Source: a virus. From it: a stretch of DNA of 61,995 bases. The notes beneath the pieces are model-generated. The model worked only from the letters and a program-made list of their open reading frames with translations. It ran no database searches and was not told where the DNA came from. A program made the position numbers and the translations under genes. Positions 16,249 to 24,145 of the stretch are shown in pieces. Within the stretch, counting starts at the first letter, position 1. Each line of letters opens with the position of its first letter. Location: positions 1 to 61,995 of the IMG/VR virus record IMGVR_UViG_3300037246_000486; one strand, given 5' to 3'.

Positions 16249-19101
16249 ATGTCGGTTCTCACGGTCACGGTCGCCGGGGTAGACCGCACGGAGTACTGGC
16301 ACGAGCCCACCTCCACCACCTGGGAGGATCCGCTCAACGGTCGGGGTACTGGGTCCATCACCTTCGTGGTCCCGGTGTCCTCCGGCATCAGGTTCCTGGA
16401 TGGTCAGGAGTTCGTCCTCCTGGAAGACGGCACACCCAGGTTCGGCGGGCAGCTTATGGAGCCCGAGGAAACCGAGCGCGGGGACAACGCCCAGAACGCG
16501 GTCCTGTTCTTCCACTGTCAGATCGCGGACTTCAACATTCTGGCGGACCAGCGCATCGTGTCCGAGGAGTGGACGGACACGGAGTTCAGCCTCATCGTGT
16601 CTGGGGTTGTCACGAACTGGATGTTCGACGAGGGCATCTCCCTGGCGGGGGTGCAGACCGGGGCAGCGTTCTCCATCGAGGCAGGCAACGTCCTGGCGCG
16701 GGACGTGTTCGACACCCTGGCGGACAAGAGCAAGCGGGGCTGGCGTATCGACGAAGCCAAGGTCCTCAACTTCAAGGACCGCGACCAGGACGCCGCACCG
16801 TTCGGGATGAACGGGTCCACCATGATGCGCGGGACGGTGACGGTCAGACCCGACCGCCAGACATACCGCAACTGGCAGCTGGTGGAAGCCGGCACCGACG
16901 AGTTCCCCATCCTGGTGGTGTCGGGTAACGCTACCGAGATCGCAGCACGTGCTGCCCTCACCGGGACGTCCGGTCGGGTGGAACACCTGGCGCAGAACCT
17001 GGAGATTACCAACTCCGCCATCGCCCAGGAGTGGACCGGAGAACTGCTGAACAAGTACGACGCGATCGGGTCCGTGGTGGTAGGCAAGACCAGGCTGCCC
17101 GGGTTCCACGCCGGGCAGGAGGTGGTGGTCGACTTCCCCAACCACGACATTGACGAAGTGGACATGCTCATCGACTCGGTCAATGCCGAGGTCGTGGTGG
17201 TGGGTAACGAGCAAGAAATCTGGTACACCATCCGCGCCATCACCGGCGATCCCTACGGTGGGTATCAACAGCACTACCGCAAGGTGGCCCCCATCAAAGG
17301 CCCGCTGCGGTTCACCAACGAGCCGGGCCTGTTCCGGGTCGATCCCACCCCGGGCGTGGTCATCCACGATCCCATCCCCGGGGACTTCGAGTGGTTCCAA
17401 GCCGCCAAGACCGTCCCGACCGAGTTCCCCGGCATCTTCGGCATCACCCACGACGGTGAGAAACTGGTCACGTTCCGGGGTGGTGGACTTGCCAACACCG
17501 ACGGGTGTGGAGGTGGGCTCTTCCCTGGGTTCGGTGGGTCACCCGCGTGCTTCGTCAACCGCCAATACATTGCCGAGATATACGACATCGACATCGAGAA
17601 CCGGGTGGCGACCACACCCACCTTCGGCAACAGCATCGACCGACCGAACGTGGGTGCCAACTCGAAGGCCACCGCCCCAATCTCGCCGGACGACAAGTAC
17701 GCCCTCCTCACCCTGCTGTTCACTTCGGGGGTGGACTCGGTGGTCATGGTCTACGACATCCAACTCAACATCTTCAGGGGGCAGGTCGTCTCGACTATGC
17801 TCACGAACTCCAACATGTCCGAGCCGGCCTGGATTGGGGACGTGTGCTACTTCATCGACGCGTCCGATGGGGAGCTCTACATGTACGACATCACCGACCC
17901 GGACAATCCCACCGAGACGGTCTTCTCGACCTCGGTGCCCAATATGGTCAGCCTGGTCGGCTCCCCGGACGGGTCGGTCCTGTACGGCATGGGCGGCACC
18001 AAGGTTGCCGCGTTCGACATCTCCTCCCCGTTGGCACCGGTGGAGGATACCGTCCTGACGATTGTCGGTGGGCACCAATCCCTGGAAATCAACCCGGCCG
18101 GGACAGCACTGCTCATGATCCGCCGGAGGAACGCCAGCCAGCTCGGGTGGACATCCATCACCATGACGGCGAACGACACCGACATCGCCATCTCTACCGA
18201 CGACGGAAGCATCCCGCTGTCCACCGTCGTCATGGATGGGCGCTCGTTGATCTGGCCCAACGACACGACCTGCATCGTGTTCAGTAGCCAACCGACGTTC
18301 CCGGCCGACTCGTTCGAGGCGCATGTCTTCGACGCCACTGACATTGACGTGGTGACCTACCTGGAGACGATCAACTACACCCACGGAGGTGGCAGCAACG
18401 CCGGTCCGTTCCGGTCCTTGACGTCGGCCAAGGCCTTCGTCTGGTTCGGTGGGGTCAACCAGCAGATCACGTTCGGTGAGGCCACCATCGACGAACCCGT
18501 CCCACTGACCATCGAGAAGCCCCTGCGGTCTGGGTTCGGTGGCACGGGGCTCGGCACCGCTAACAGGGGCGACATCGTCTACGCCGACCGCAACCTGCCC
18601 GACGACGACCGTGGGCAGGGCGCGTGGTCGCGCCTGGGCGTTGGGCAGATCGGACAGGTACTGATCGTCAGTGGGAACGGCAACGGTGCCAGGTTGCCGG
18701 CCTGGGGCGCCGCCACCGACCCCGCCCCCGTGGACCAGCTGTTCTTCGTGGGTGACGATGTCCTGGTGGTGTCCGGCGCGGTGGCGTCCCTGGACGACCT
18801 CGCGGCAGTCATCGTATCGGGGGTCACGTACTACTTCCGGGCCGAGCTCTACGTGGACCCGGACGCCGACCTGGGCGCGAAGTATGGCATGGGTGGAACC
18901 TCGACTGGTAACGTCATCTTCCAGATCAAGGCATTGGACGACGACACTGGGGAGTACAGCCTACTGATCTCCGGGCGCAAGACGGCGTACGACGACTTCG
19001 CCGGCGAGGATGAAACGACACGAGGCTACGTGGAGATGACAGGCAGTATCGAGTGCACGGGTGACGGCACCCTGGTGCCGAAGGTAGGGACGTTCGTATG
19101 A
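16249..19101 (+). CDS. Tail hub / tip protein with central beta-propeller-like region
   Basis: A 950-residue protein immediately after the tape measure. Residues 1-360 have the pattern of a gp27/Dit-Tal-like baseplate hub: TVTVAGVDRTEYWHEP, RFGGQLMEPEE, DRDQDAAPFGMNG, LPGFHAGQEVVVDFP. Residues about 380-700 contain repeated blade-like strands (KYALLTLLFTSGVDSVVMVYD, GELYMYDITDPDNP, GSVLYGMGGTKVAAFD, SLEINPAGTALLM) typical of a beta-propeller. The last 150 residues are beta-rich and probably link to the fibre. Overlap with the next gene is ATGA. A propeller in the tip suggests adhesion or cell-wall recognition, which is inference. Confidence 0.8.
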   Translation: MSVLTVTVAGVDRTEYWHEPTSTTWEDPLNGRGTGSITFVVPVSSGIRFLDGQEFVLLEDGTPRFGGQLMEPEETERGDNAQNAVLFFHCQIADFNILADQRIVSEEWTDTEFSLIVSGVVTNWMFDEGISLAGVQTGAAFSIEAGNVLARDVFDTLADKSKRGWRIDEAKVLNFKDRDQDAAPFGMNGSTMMRGTVTVRPDRQTYRNWQLVEAGTDEFPILVVSGNATEIAARAALTGTSGRVEHLAQNLEITNSAIAQEWTGELLNKYDAIGSVVVGKTRLPGFHAGQEVVVDFPNHDIDEVDMLIDSVNAEVVVVGNEQEIWYTIRAITGDPYGGYQQHYRKVAPIKGPLRFTNEPGLFRVDPTPGVVIHDPIPGDFEWFQAAKTVPTEFPGIFGITHDGEKLVTFRGGGLANTDGCGGGLFPGFGGSPACFVNRQYIAEIYDIDIENRVATTPTFGNSIDRPNVGANSKATAPISPDDKYALLTLLFTSGVDSVVMVYDIQLNIFRGQVVSTMLTNSNMSEPAWIGDVCYFIDASDGELYMYDITDPDNPTETVFSTSVPNMVSLVGSPDGSVLYGMGGTKVAAFDISSPLAPVEDTVLTIVGGHQSLEINPAGTALLMIRRRNASQLGWTSITMTANDTDIAISTDDGSIPLSTVVMDGRSLIWPNDTTCIVFSSQPTFPADSFEAHVFDATDIDVVTYLETINYTHGGGSNAGPFRSLTSAKAFVWFGGVNQQITFGEATIDEPVPLTIEKPLRSGFGGTGLGTANRGDIVYADRNLPDDDRGQGAWSRLGVGQIGQVLIVSGNGNGARLPAWGAATDPAPVDQLFFVGDDVLVVSGAVASLDDLAAVIVSGVTYYFRAELYVDPDADLGAKYGMGGTSTGNVIFQIKALDDDTGEYSLLISGRKTAYDDFAGEDETTRGYVEMTGSIECTGDGTLVPKVGTFV

Positions 19102-19799
19102 GCATCTCCGTAGTCCAACACGCCAACGCGACCAACGGACTGGCCACGACTTGGAATGTCATCCTAGGTGCCGGCCCCACCGAGGGCAACTTGCTCATCG
19201 GGTTGACCTGGCACGACGAGTCTGCGGGAGACGCCGAGGTCGCGCCGAGTGGCTACACCCGCCTGGCTACCTTCAACTCCTTCCTGGGCGCCTTCTCATA
19301 CCGAGCCAGCGTGTGGGGCAAGTTCGCCGGGCCCGCAGAGTCGACTACCACCCAGTTCAACAACGGCGAGGTCAACCGAAGGGCGCACGGGTGGATGGTG
19401 GAGTTCTCGGGCGTGCTCTTCAGTACGCTCCACGGGACGGACCTGGCTCCGTCCGTGGGGGCCGAACGTGACCCAGCTGGCACGTCGCTACAGGTGGGTC
19501 CGATTGAGATCCCTGCCGCACTGCTGGGGATCGCCATCTCCGGGGTCGACGGGACGTCCCCCTCCGCCAAGCCCAACTGGACTGCGGACCCGGACATGAC
19601 GGACATCGGTATTGGACTCAGTGTCAACTTCGTGGCCAGTGGTATCAGTTTCGTAGAGGGAGCCGGTCAGACCATCTCACCGACCGCAACATGGAGCTCC
19701 AACCGCCGGGGCGTTCAGATCCTGGCGGTGGTGGGCGTACCACCTCCGGGCTCCACAGTACTCAAGGGATCCAGCTTTAGGGTGACACCGGCAAGCTAG
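19098..19799 (+). CDS. Tail fibre / receptor-binding protein candidate
   Basis: A 233-residue beta-rich protein overlapping the hub gene. It opens with VVQHANATNGLATTWNVILG and has EGNLLIGLTWHDES, PSGYTRLATFNS and SVWGKFAGPAEST, the pattern of a jelly-roll domain seen at phage tail tips and in sugar-binding modules. There is no enzyme motif. Its position at the end of the tail operon suggests the distal adhesin, but no receptor can be inferred. Confidence 0.65.
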   Translation: MSISVVQHANATNGLATTWNVILGAGPTEGNLLIGLTWHDESAGDAEVAPSGYTRLATFNSFLGAFSYRASVWGKFAGPAESTTTQFNNGEVNRRAHGWMVEFSGVLFSTLHGTDLAPSVGAERDPAGTSLQVGPIEIPAALLGIAISGVDGTSPSAKPNWTADPDMTDIGIGLSVNFVASGISFVEGAGQTISPTATWSSNRRGVQILAVVGVPPPGSTVLKGSSFRVTPAS

Positions 19800-19880
19800 C
19801 GAGCACCCACACACCAAGGACCGGAGCCGGACTCGGTCTGGTAACGTAGCGCGCAGTAAGCGTGGTCATGGGGACCAAAG

Positions 19881-20237
19881 ATGGAGGAGATGAACATAGG
19901 AGGCCAGGTCGTGCCTGACGAGCCTATAAGCCTTGTCCGGGTGTATAGCGAATTCGTCGAGTTCCGTGGCGAGACGACTGCGCACCGGGAAGCCTTGGAC
20001 CGGAGGTTCGGGTCCTTGGAGAGGTCCATCTCTACAGGACTCGAGGACATCAGGGACGTGGTCGCGGGGAACACGGGTGCGGAGCTGCGCCTGCAACACC
20101 TGGAAGCCGCGGCACTACCTGATCGACTGGGTGCCTTGGAAGGTCGGTGGCGGTTGGCGATGTGGATGGCAAGCGCGTTCGCCATCGCGGGCCTGTCCGC
20201 CCTCGGTGCTTTGTTCGTTGCATGGGTGCAAGCTTGA
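19881..20237 (+). CDS. Membrane-anchored coiled-coil protein, lysis-module candidate (XhlA-like layout)
   Basis: A 118-residue protein. A heptad-like stretch (residues about 20-85, EFVEFRGETTAHREALDRRF onward) is followed by one C-terminal membrane span (residues about 92-115, LAMWMASAFAIAGLSALGAL). Coiled coil plus C-terminal anchor is the layout of XhlA-type proteins that assist holins. It opens the lysis region ahead of a tiny membrane protein and the endolysin. The ribosome site is GGAG. It could instead be an unrelated inner-membrane protein. Confidence 0.6.
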   Translation: MEEMNIGGQVVPDEPISLVRVYSEFVEFRGETTAHREALDRRFGSLERSISTGLEDIRDVVAGNTGAELRLQHLEAAALPDRLGALEGRWRLAMWMASAFAIAGLSALGALFVAWVQA

Positions 20238-20249
20238 AGGTAGGTCTCC

Positions 20250-20351
20250 ATGAGTGAGAAGGTGTTGTTCGTCCTTGGTACTGTCTTCCTGGTCGCCGTC
20301 CTGGGGTTCTTCGTATCCCTGGGCTGGGCGGCCTGGGAGCGCTACCGGTGA
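20250..20351 (+). CDS. Small single-span membrane protein, holin candidate
   Basis: A 33-residue ORF. It runs from ATG 20250, preceded by GAAGGTAGG, to TGA 20349-20351, and overlaps the endolysin GTG start. The peptide is MSEKVLFVLG, then a hydrophobic core TVFLVAVLGFFVSLGWAAW, ending ERYR: one membrane span with N-in charge distribution. Tight coupling to the endolysin gene and its size suggest a holin or holin accessory, but sequence alone cannot show pore formation. Confidence 0.6.
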   Translation: MSEKVLFVLGTVFLVAVLGFFVSLGWAAWERYR

Positions 20352-20806
20352 ACCGTCGAGTGTCGCCCAACTTCCGTGAAAGCGAGGTGGTCGGCAATGA
20401 CCGGTACCCGGATCTGGTCACGCCGTATTACCGACTGACCCCGCGCAGGGCCGCAGCGGCATCGCGCCTCCTGTGGACCGGGCTCGAACCCCTCCGCCGA
20501 CGGCTGGGGCGTATCCGGGTCCTGGGCTTCTACCGGGGTCCGGTCTTGAACGGCGCGGTGGATGGGACCGACAACAGCCAGCATCTTACTGGCAACGCTG
20601 CCGACTGGATCCCGATGGACATGGGGCAGGACGAGGCTTGGCTTGTCATTCGTAGTGGAGACGTTCCCGGCTTGTCGTTCGATCACCTCAACTACTATGC
20701 CGCACTGGACGTCCCCACCTTCCACATCGACCATCGGTCGGTGGACGTTGGGCCACCCCGCATGAAGCTCTATGTGGGCTGGGTCCGGTGGCAACCGGAG
20801 CTATGA
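20348..20806 (+). CDS. Endolysin, peptidase M15 family (L-Ala-D-Glu or D-Ala peptidase type)
   Basis: A 152-residue protein with a GTG start overlapping the small membrane gene. The zinc site of M15 peptidases is visible: SQHLTGNAADW gives His79 and Asp86 (pattern S-x-H-x-x-G-x-A-x-D), and the third ligand is probably His126 in TFHIDH. An upstream FYRGPVLN segment matches the family's R/P loop. The length equals a single catalytic domain with no wall-binding domain. It has no signal peptide, so it needs a holin for release. It should cut the peptide stem of peptidoglycan. Confidence 0.87.
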   Translation: MNRRVSPNFRESEVVGNDRYPDLVTPYYRLTPRRAAAASRLLWTGLEPLRRRLGRIRVLGFYRGPVLNGAVDGTDNSQHLTGNAADWIPMDMGQDEAWLVIRSGDVPGLSFDHLNYYAALDVPTFHIDHRSVDVGPPRMKLYVGWVRWQPEL

Positions 20807-21142
20807 ATGCTGCCATGGATCATGCAACGGAGACCGGTCAACCAGGACAGGGAGTTCGCGGAGATCCGCGCCCGGGGATCCTGGTCCCAGAACGGGGGAC
20901 GGCAATGGAGCTGTCCACCCCTCCTCCCGCCACGCCGATGCGGGAGGCCCATCGCCCTGGTCCTGCTCCTCGCCCTGGTGGTCGGGTGCGCGTCGGCGCG
21001 CGCTGTCTACCAGCATGTGAGCGCGGCCAAGTTGGCTCACGCCGAGGATGTCATCCGGGAACTAGCTGCCGAGGAGGGCTGGTCGGACAAGCGCCTGGAG
21101 ATTCTCCTGGCGAACCTTCACCGCAAGTACAGGGAGGAATGA
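20807..21142 (+). CDS. Type II membrane protein in lysis region, spanin-like candidate
   Basis: A 111-residue protein. A basic N-terminal 48 residues precede a membrane span (PIALVLLLALVVGCASA, about residues 48-65) and a C-terminal helix (AEDVIRELAAEEGWSDKRLEILL). Cys at the end of the span gives a lipobox-like look, but the span is not N-terminal, so a lipoprotein is unlikely. An i-spanin-like or endolysin-regulator role is possible because it follows the endolysin directly. A second frame (20803-21156, ATGA-coupled) overlaps it and cannot be fully excluded. Confidence 0.55.
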   Translation: MLPWIMQRRPVNQDREFAEIRARGSWSQNGGRQWSCPPLLPPRRCGRPIALVLLLALVVGCASARAVYQHVSAAKLAHAEDVIRELAAEEGWSDKRLEILLANLHRKYREE

Positions 21143-21145
21143 GTC

Positions 21146-21493
21146 ATGGCGTGTAACGGCTGGAAGCGAATCACCAGCGTCGGAGACGTCAATGTCGTGG
21201 TGGCCATGCGGGACCTGCGGGACCTGGTGGGCCGGTTCGGGTCCACCCACCTGGGGTCCTTCGACCGCTGCGGTAAGTACGCCGTGTTCACCCGTGGGGA
21301 GTGGGCCCAGTTCCTCGGCCACCACCGGGCGGACCAGCACGGGCCACTCCGGTCCCGGCGCGGTGGCGGTGGTGACTGCGACGGGTGGTGCGACGACGTC
21401 TGCGAGGACCATGACGGTTGCGACTCCGCCGGTGGAACCCAGGGCGACTGCGTCGCCATCTGTAACGACAACGAAGTTATTCTGCAGGTGTAA
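21146..21493 (+). CDS. Hypothetical protein with Cys/Asp/Gly-rich tail
   Basis: A 115-residue protein with an AGGGAGGAATG start region. The N-terminal 65 residues (VNVVVAMRDLRDLVGRFGST, then YAVFTRGEWAQFL) form an alpha/beta unit. The C-terminus has six Cys within about 40 residues among Asp/Gly (GDCDGWCDDVCEDHDGC), suggesting metal binding or disulphides. No secretion signal is visible. Function unknown. Confidence 0.6.
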   Translation: MACNGWKRITSVGDVNVVVAMRDLRDLVGRFGSTHLGSFDRCGKYAVFTRGEWAQFLGHHRADQHGPLRSRRGGGGDCDGWCDDVCEDHDGCDSAGGTQGDCVAICNDNEVILQV

Positions 21494-21546
21494 GAGCGGG
21501 CCGGTGGCCCCCGATGTGGTCACCATCAAGCAGTAGGAGGAACGAC

Positions 21547-22008
21547 ATGAAGAGAACACTCCTTGGGCTGATCCTGGTCGCCGTGGTGGCGATGGGGTCG
21601 GCCTGCCAGAACAACATCACCGGGGCCACGTTGCCCGTCCCGAGCATTGTTGCCGGGGCTTGGGCGGGCAACGCCCGGTGGGATGCTGTCCAGGGCGGTG
21701 CCCCGGCAGTGGTCACCTCGGGCGCGTCTAGCGCCATCATCTTCCAGACCGGCGCCGCCATCCAAGGCGGCTCCACTTGGGAGGTGACAGGCATGTTCAC
21801 CGGCACTCTCAGCGGCACGGTTGATCCGAACGGCAACGCGACGGGTGTCGCGACCGTGCTAGTGGTTGGAGTCCCATGTACGGCGAGCGCATCATTCGGT
21901 GGGACCGTTGAGGGTGACAGGTTGGTGTTGACCATGAGCTTCGCTGACCCGGGTGCGTCACCGTGCCCGGGGGCTCCGGTTGGCATGGTCCTCACCCTGG
22001 GGAGGTAG
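21547..22008 (+). CDS. Predicted secreted lipoprotein
   Basis: A 153-residue protein with a strong TAGGAGG site. The N-terminus is a textbook signal sequence: MKRT, then LLGLILVAVVAM, then GSAC with Cys at residue 20 as the probable lipidated residue. The lipobox position -3 is Gly, which is tolerated but not ideal. The mature part is beta-rich (GTLSGTVDPNGNATGVATVLV) and resembles small beta-barrel envelope lipoproteins. In a phage this could be a superinfection-exclusion or envelope-modifying protein. Both roles are inference. Confidence 0.7.
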   Translation: MKRTLLGLILVAVVAMGSACQNNITGATLPVPSIVAGAWAGNARWDAVQGGAPAVVTSGASSAIIFQTGAAIQGGSTWEVTGMFTGTLSGTVDPNGNATGVATVLVVGVPCTASASFGGTVEGDRLVLTMSFADPGASPCPGAPVGMVLTLGR

Positions 22009-22010
22009 TG

Positions 22011-22589
22011 ATGACGCTTGCGACTATCGGCTTGCTAGTGGCGGTGGCTGTCGCCCCCATGCAACAGGAGGCGACAGCACCACCACCCACCATCGACCTC
22101 GATGCCGCCATGGACGACGCGGTCACCCGCATCATTGCGGAGGACCTGGGCCTGGAGCTCGTGTGGGTCCAGGAGCGTGACCCGGAGACGGGTCGGTTCG
22201 TTGCTACCCAGGAGGGTGAGGAGGAGACGGGCTACCTGAAGATGCTGTATCAGGGAACGTACTCCGCACCCGAGCTTGCCTTCATGGGGGCGTCGGCGAT
22301 CCAGATGTATGCCGAGTCAGACTTCAACGGCCTGTGCGAACGCAACCCGTGGCTGAAGTGTGACACCAACTTCGGGAGCACGGTACAGCAGGACGTACTC
22401 ATCACCGCCGGGGTATACGCCGGGGTGAAGGGCGTCCAACGCCTGGCGAAGAAGTACTGGGGTGTCGACCTGGACGAGGGGTGGAAGAACCTGCTGATCT
22501 TCGGCGGGATGACGGCCGTGCGCGGACTGGTCGCGGCCGACACCATCTCCTTGAACAACGCCATCCGCGAACTCCCGTTCATCCAATGA
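22011..22589 (+). CDS. Hypothetical exported or membrane-anchored protein
   Basis: A 192-residue protein with a GGAGGT site two bases after the lipoprotein gene. The N-terminal hydrophobic stretch TLATIGLLVAVAVAP could be a signal peptide or anchor. An acidic helical part (residues 28-75) follows, then a segment with two Cys (LCERNPWLKCD), and hydrophobic Ala/Gly stretches near the C-terminus (DVLITAGVYAGVKGV, LLIFGGMTAVRGLV). It overlaps the next gene by four bases. Function not recognised; an envelope role is suggested by its neighbours. Confidence 0.6.
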   Translation: MTLATIGLLVAVAVAPMQQEATAPPPTIDLDAAMDDAVTRIIAEDLGLELVWVQERDPETGRFVATQEGEEETGYLKMLYQGTYSAPELAFMGASAIQMYAESDFNGLCERNPWLKCDTNFGSTVQQDVLITAGVYAGVKGVQRLAKKYWGVDLDEGWKNLLIFGGMTAVRGLVAADTISLNNAIRELPFIQ

Positions 22590-22870
22590 TGGAGCTCGGT
22601 GGGTTCGACCTTCTGGTCCCGGTAATTGTGTCTGCCCTGATTGTGTTCGCGCGGCAGTTCACCGCCAAGCTCGACGGCAACCAAGCATACATGGTGAGCG
22701 TGGTGCTCAACATCCTGGCCCAGGTGGCAGCTGCCCTCCTGGACGGTGGTGCCCTGGGGGCTGCGGCCGCGACCGGCTTGGCAACGGGCGCGGTGGTAGG
22801 TCCGGGCCTGGTCGCCACGGGCAAACGAGTGGGCCTGGCGAAGGTGGTCAAGCCCAGGAAGGAAGCATAG
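22586..22870 (+). CDS. Small hydrophobic membrane protein, holin candidate
   Basis: A 94-residue protein (an alternative ATG lies at 22589). A first membrane span is at about residues 8-25 (LLVPVIVSALIVFARQF) and a second at about 40-75, Ala/Gly-rich (LNILAQVAAALLDGGALGAA, GLATGAVVGPGL). The C-terminus is basic (KVVKPRKEA). Two spans with a basic cytoplasmic tail match class II holins. It is the last gene before the main terminator, so it closes the late operon. Confidence 0.6.
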   Translation: MMELGGFDLLVPVIVSALIVFARQFTAKLDGNQAYMVSVVLNILAQVAAALLDGGALGAAAATGLATGAVVGPGLVATGKRVGLAKVVKPRKEA

Positions 22871-22874
22871 TGAT

Positions 22875-22961
22875 TGGGGCGGGGTAGGTCCGGAGCGCCT
22901 CCGGTTCCCAGTCGATAGTCCGCTCAGGCTGGGGACTTGAACCGAGGGCCTCCCCCGCCCT
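22875..22961 (+). ncRNA. Possible structured RNA element in the late-operon 3' UTR
   Basis: Between the last late gene and the terminator the sequence can form an 8-bp closing stem (GGGCGGGG with CCCCGCCC) and an internal CCGGAG-CGC-CTCCGG hairpin. An alternative CGGTTC...GAACCG / CCCAG...CTGGG stem competes with that hairpin for one strand. I tested a tRNA reading on both strands and it fails (no valid T-arm). It could be a processed 3' UTR RNA or simply GC-rich pairing. Confidence 0.35.
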
Positions 22962-22968
22962 GTTATCC

Positions 22969-23028
22969 GACCCCCAGGGTCTGGCATGTACACCCTCCAG
23001 GGTGGCCAGATCCTGGGGGTCCTTTTTT
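22969..23028 (+). terminator. Strong rho-independent terminator after the late operon
   Basis: An inverted repeat beginning GACCCCCAGG and ending CCTGGGGGTC (arms 22969-22985 and 23005-23021, with one internal mismatch) is followed by TTTTTT at 23023-23028. It separates the late genes from the first early promoter, which begins within 10 bases. Confidence 0.9.
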
Positions 23029-23034
23029 GTACAG

Positions 23035-23080
23035 TATTTCCGAGATAGTGGTTGTGCCCAGGACCCCCAGGCATGACAAT
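23035..23080 (+). promoter_or_regulatory. Early promoter P1 of a six-member family
   Basis: The upstream box TATTTCCGAGATA (23035-23047) is followed by the -35 box TTGTGC (23052-23057), a 17-bp spacer and the -10 box GACAAT (23075-23080). The ATG of the next gene lies exactly 7 nt after the -10 box, where transcription should begin, so the mRNA is predicted to be leaderless. The same arrangement recurs at 24249, 25056, 25740 and 28808. Confidence 0.8.
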
Positions 23081-23086
23081 CTGTTT

Positions 23087-23272
23087 ATGGAAAACACACA
23101 CGAGGTATACGGGCGGGACGGGCGGGCAGTCAGGGTCGTAAGCCGGACGGAGGATCTGGGGGGCGGCGCGGCAGTGTGGTACTCGGCACAGGTCGAAGGT
23201 TGGAACGTGTCGGAGCGTTCGTTGGAAGCAATGCAGGCTCGCGTCACCTCAATCGTAGGAGCAGGCAAATGA
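23087..23272 (+). CDS. Small early protein, probably leaderless mRNA
   Basis: A 61-residue protein beginning MENTHEVYGRDG. There is no Shine-Dalgarno and the ATG coincides with the predicted transcription start of P1. The AAAACACACACG right after the ATG is the CA-rich segment shared by this promoter family. The C-terminus has SERSLEAMQARVTSIV, a short helix. Function unknown. It overlaps the next gene by ATGA. Confidence 0.65.
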   Translation: MENTHEVYGRDGRAVRVVSRTEDLGGGAAVWYSAQVEGWNVSERSLEAMQARVTSIVGAGK

Positions 23273-23403
23273 TCGGGGCCGGATCGTGGGTCACCACCCA
23301 GTACGGCAACGGGGTCGTCAGGTACCGGCGCGGCAACACCCTCACCGTCCGACTGTTCAACACCCACCAGGTCGTCACCATCACCATCGAGGAGCTCAGC
23401 TAA
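23269..23403 (+). CDS. Small early protein
   Basis: A 44-residue beta-rich protein (GSWVTTQYGNGVVRYRRGN, TLTVRLFNTHQVVTITIEEL) that looks like a minimal SH3/KOW-like barrel. It is coupled to both neighbours by ATGA and TAATG overlaps. Function unknown. Confidence 0.6.
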   Translation: MIGAGSWVTTQYGNGVVRYRRGNTLTVRLFNTHQVVTITIEELS

Positions 23404-23576
23404 TGCGCACCGAGATCCACAGGACCGTCACCAAGGTGAAAGTCGACCCGGACGGTGGCTGGACAAAGCTCACGATGGACTGCGGGCACGTCGCAGAATG
23501 CAACCAGGTCTACACCTACAAAGTCGGCTCGCGCCGGCCGTGCTACCGCTGCAACTACCCCACGGCCCGCAACTGA
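23403..23576 (+). CDS. Small zinc-finger-like early protein
   Basis: A 57-residue protein. It has MDCGHVAEC and CYRCNYP, giving four Cys and one His spaced as a compact zinc ribbon after a short beta strand (VTKVKVDPDGGWTKL). It may bind nucleic acid or a host protein. It is coupled to the preceding stop by TAATG. Confidence 0.6.
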   Translation: MRTEIHRTVTKVKVDPDGGWTKLTMDCGHVAECNQVYTYKVGSRRPCYRCNYPTARN

Positions 23577-24055
23577 TGGCCCTACCAGGAGCAAAGCAAA
23601 TGACAGACCACCAGGCAATCACCGAACCCGGTGTCCAGGTACCGGACATCACCTGTCCCAAGTGCAAGTCGCCGGACGGTGGGTTTCAGGGCGTGCGGCA
23701 CCGGGGTGGTGGGCTGCGGTCCACCTGGAAGTGTGAGGAGTGCGATCACAAGTGGCCGCGCAGAACCATCCCCGAGGGCGCGCTCATCCCGGACATGCCG
23801 GAGGCCAAGGCACCGGTCGACCCGAACGCCCCCGTGGTCCTGTCCCCCGAGGCCCAGGCCATGGCCGAGCAACGTGCCGCCGAGTCCGCGATGGCCCTGC
23901 GGTACCGGCGCGGGGTCCTGGGCAGGTACGTTGCGCAGGTCCTGGACTGCGGCACCTTCACCGAGGTGGACGGCGAGCTGGTACGGCCCGCGGACGCCGG
24001 GGCCAAGCGCCTGGCGTTCTTCGAGGCCCACCCGATCGCGGACATGTTCAGCTGA
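23576..24055 (+). CDS. Zinc-ribbon protein
   Basis: 159 residues from the coupled ATG; ATG 23600 with an AGGAG site is an equally good start (151 residues). An N-terminal zinc ribbon is formed by ITCPKCKSPDGG and WKCEECDHKWPRR (Cys pairs about 25 residues apart, like TFIIS/RpoB-type ribbons). A Pro-rich linker and a helical C-terminus follow. It probably binds nucleic acid or RNA polymerase, which would suit an early regulator. No specific family is recognised. Confidence 0.65.
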   Translation: MALPGAKQMTDHQAITEPGVQVPDITCPKCKSPDGGFQGVRHRGGGLRSTWKCEECDHKWPRRTIPEGALIPDMPEAKAPVDPNAPVVLSPEAQAMAEQRAAESAMALRYRRGVLGRYVAQVLDCGTFTEVDGELVRPADAGAKRLAFFEAHPIADMFS

Positions 24056-24100
24056 CCTGGTACACTGCCCATGACCCAGGCCGGCAACGGCCGACGCGCA

Positions 24101-24145
24101 GGCACCCTCGGCAGGGACTTCACGGTCCTCGCCGGGGGTGTTTCT
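24101..24145 (+). terminator. Probable intrinsic terminator
   Basis: CACCCTCGGC...GCCGGGGGTG arms surround a short loop and are followed by TTTCTT. The stem has a bulge, so strength is moderate. It lies just before promoter P2, the same terminator-then-promoter arrangement seen at 22969 and 25687. Confidence 0.6.

Noticed and set aside
20803-21156. Alternative ATGA-coupled frame over the spanin-like gene
   Set aside because: The translation is Pro/Gly/Arg-rich without a membrane span, while the 20807 frame has a clear span and helix. It is kept only as a possibility in that entry.
22871-22965. tRNA-like sequence with GGTTC and complementary ends
   Set aside because: The closing stem fits, but neither strand gives a valid D-arm, anticodon arm and T-arm; the GGTTCAAGTCC on the minus strand cannot form a T-stem.
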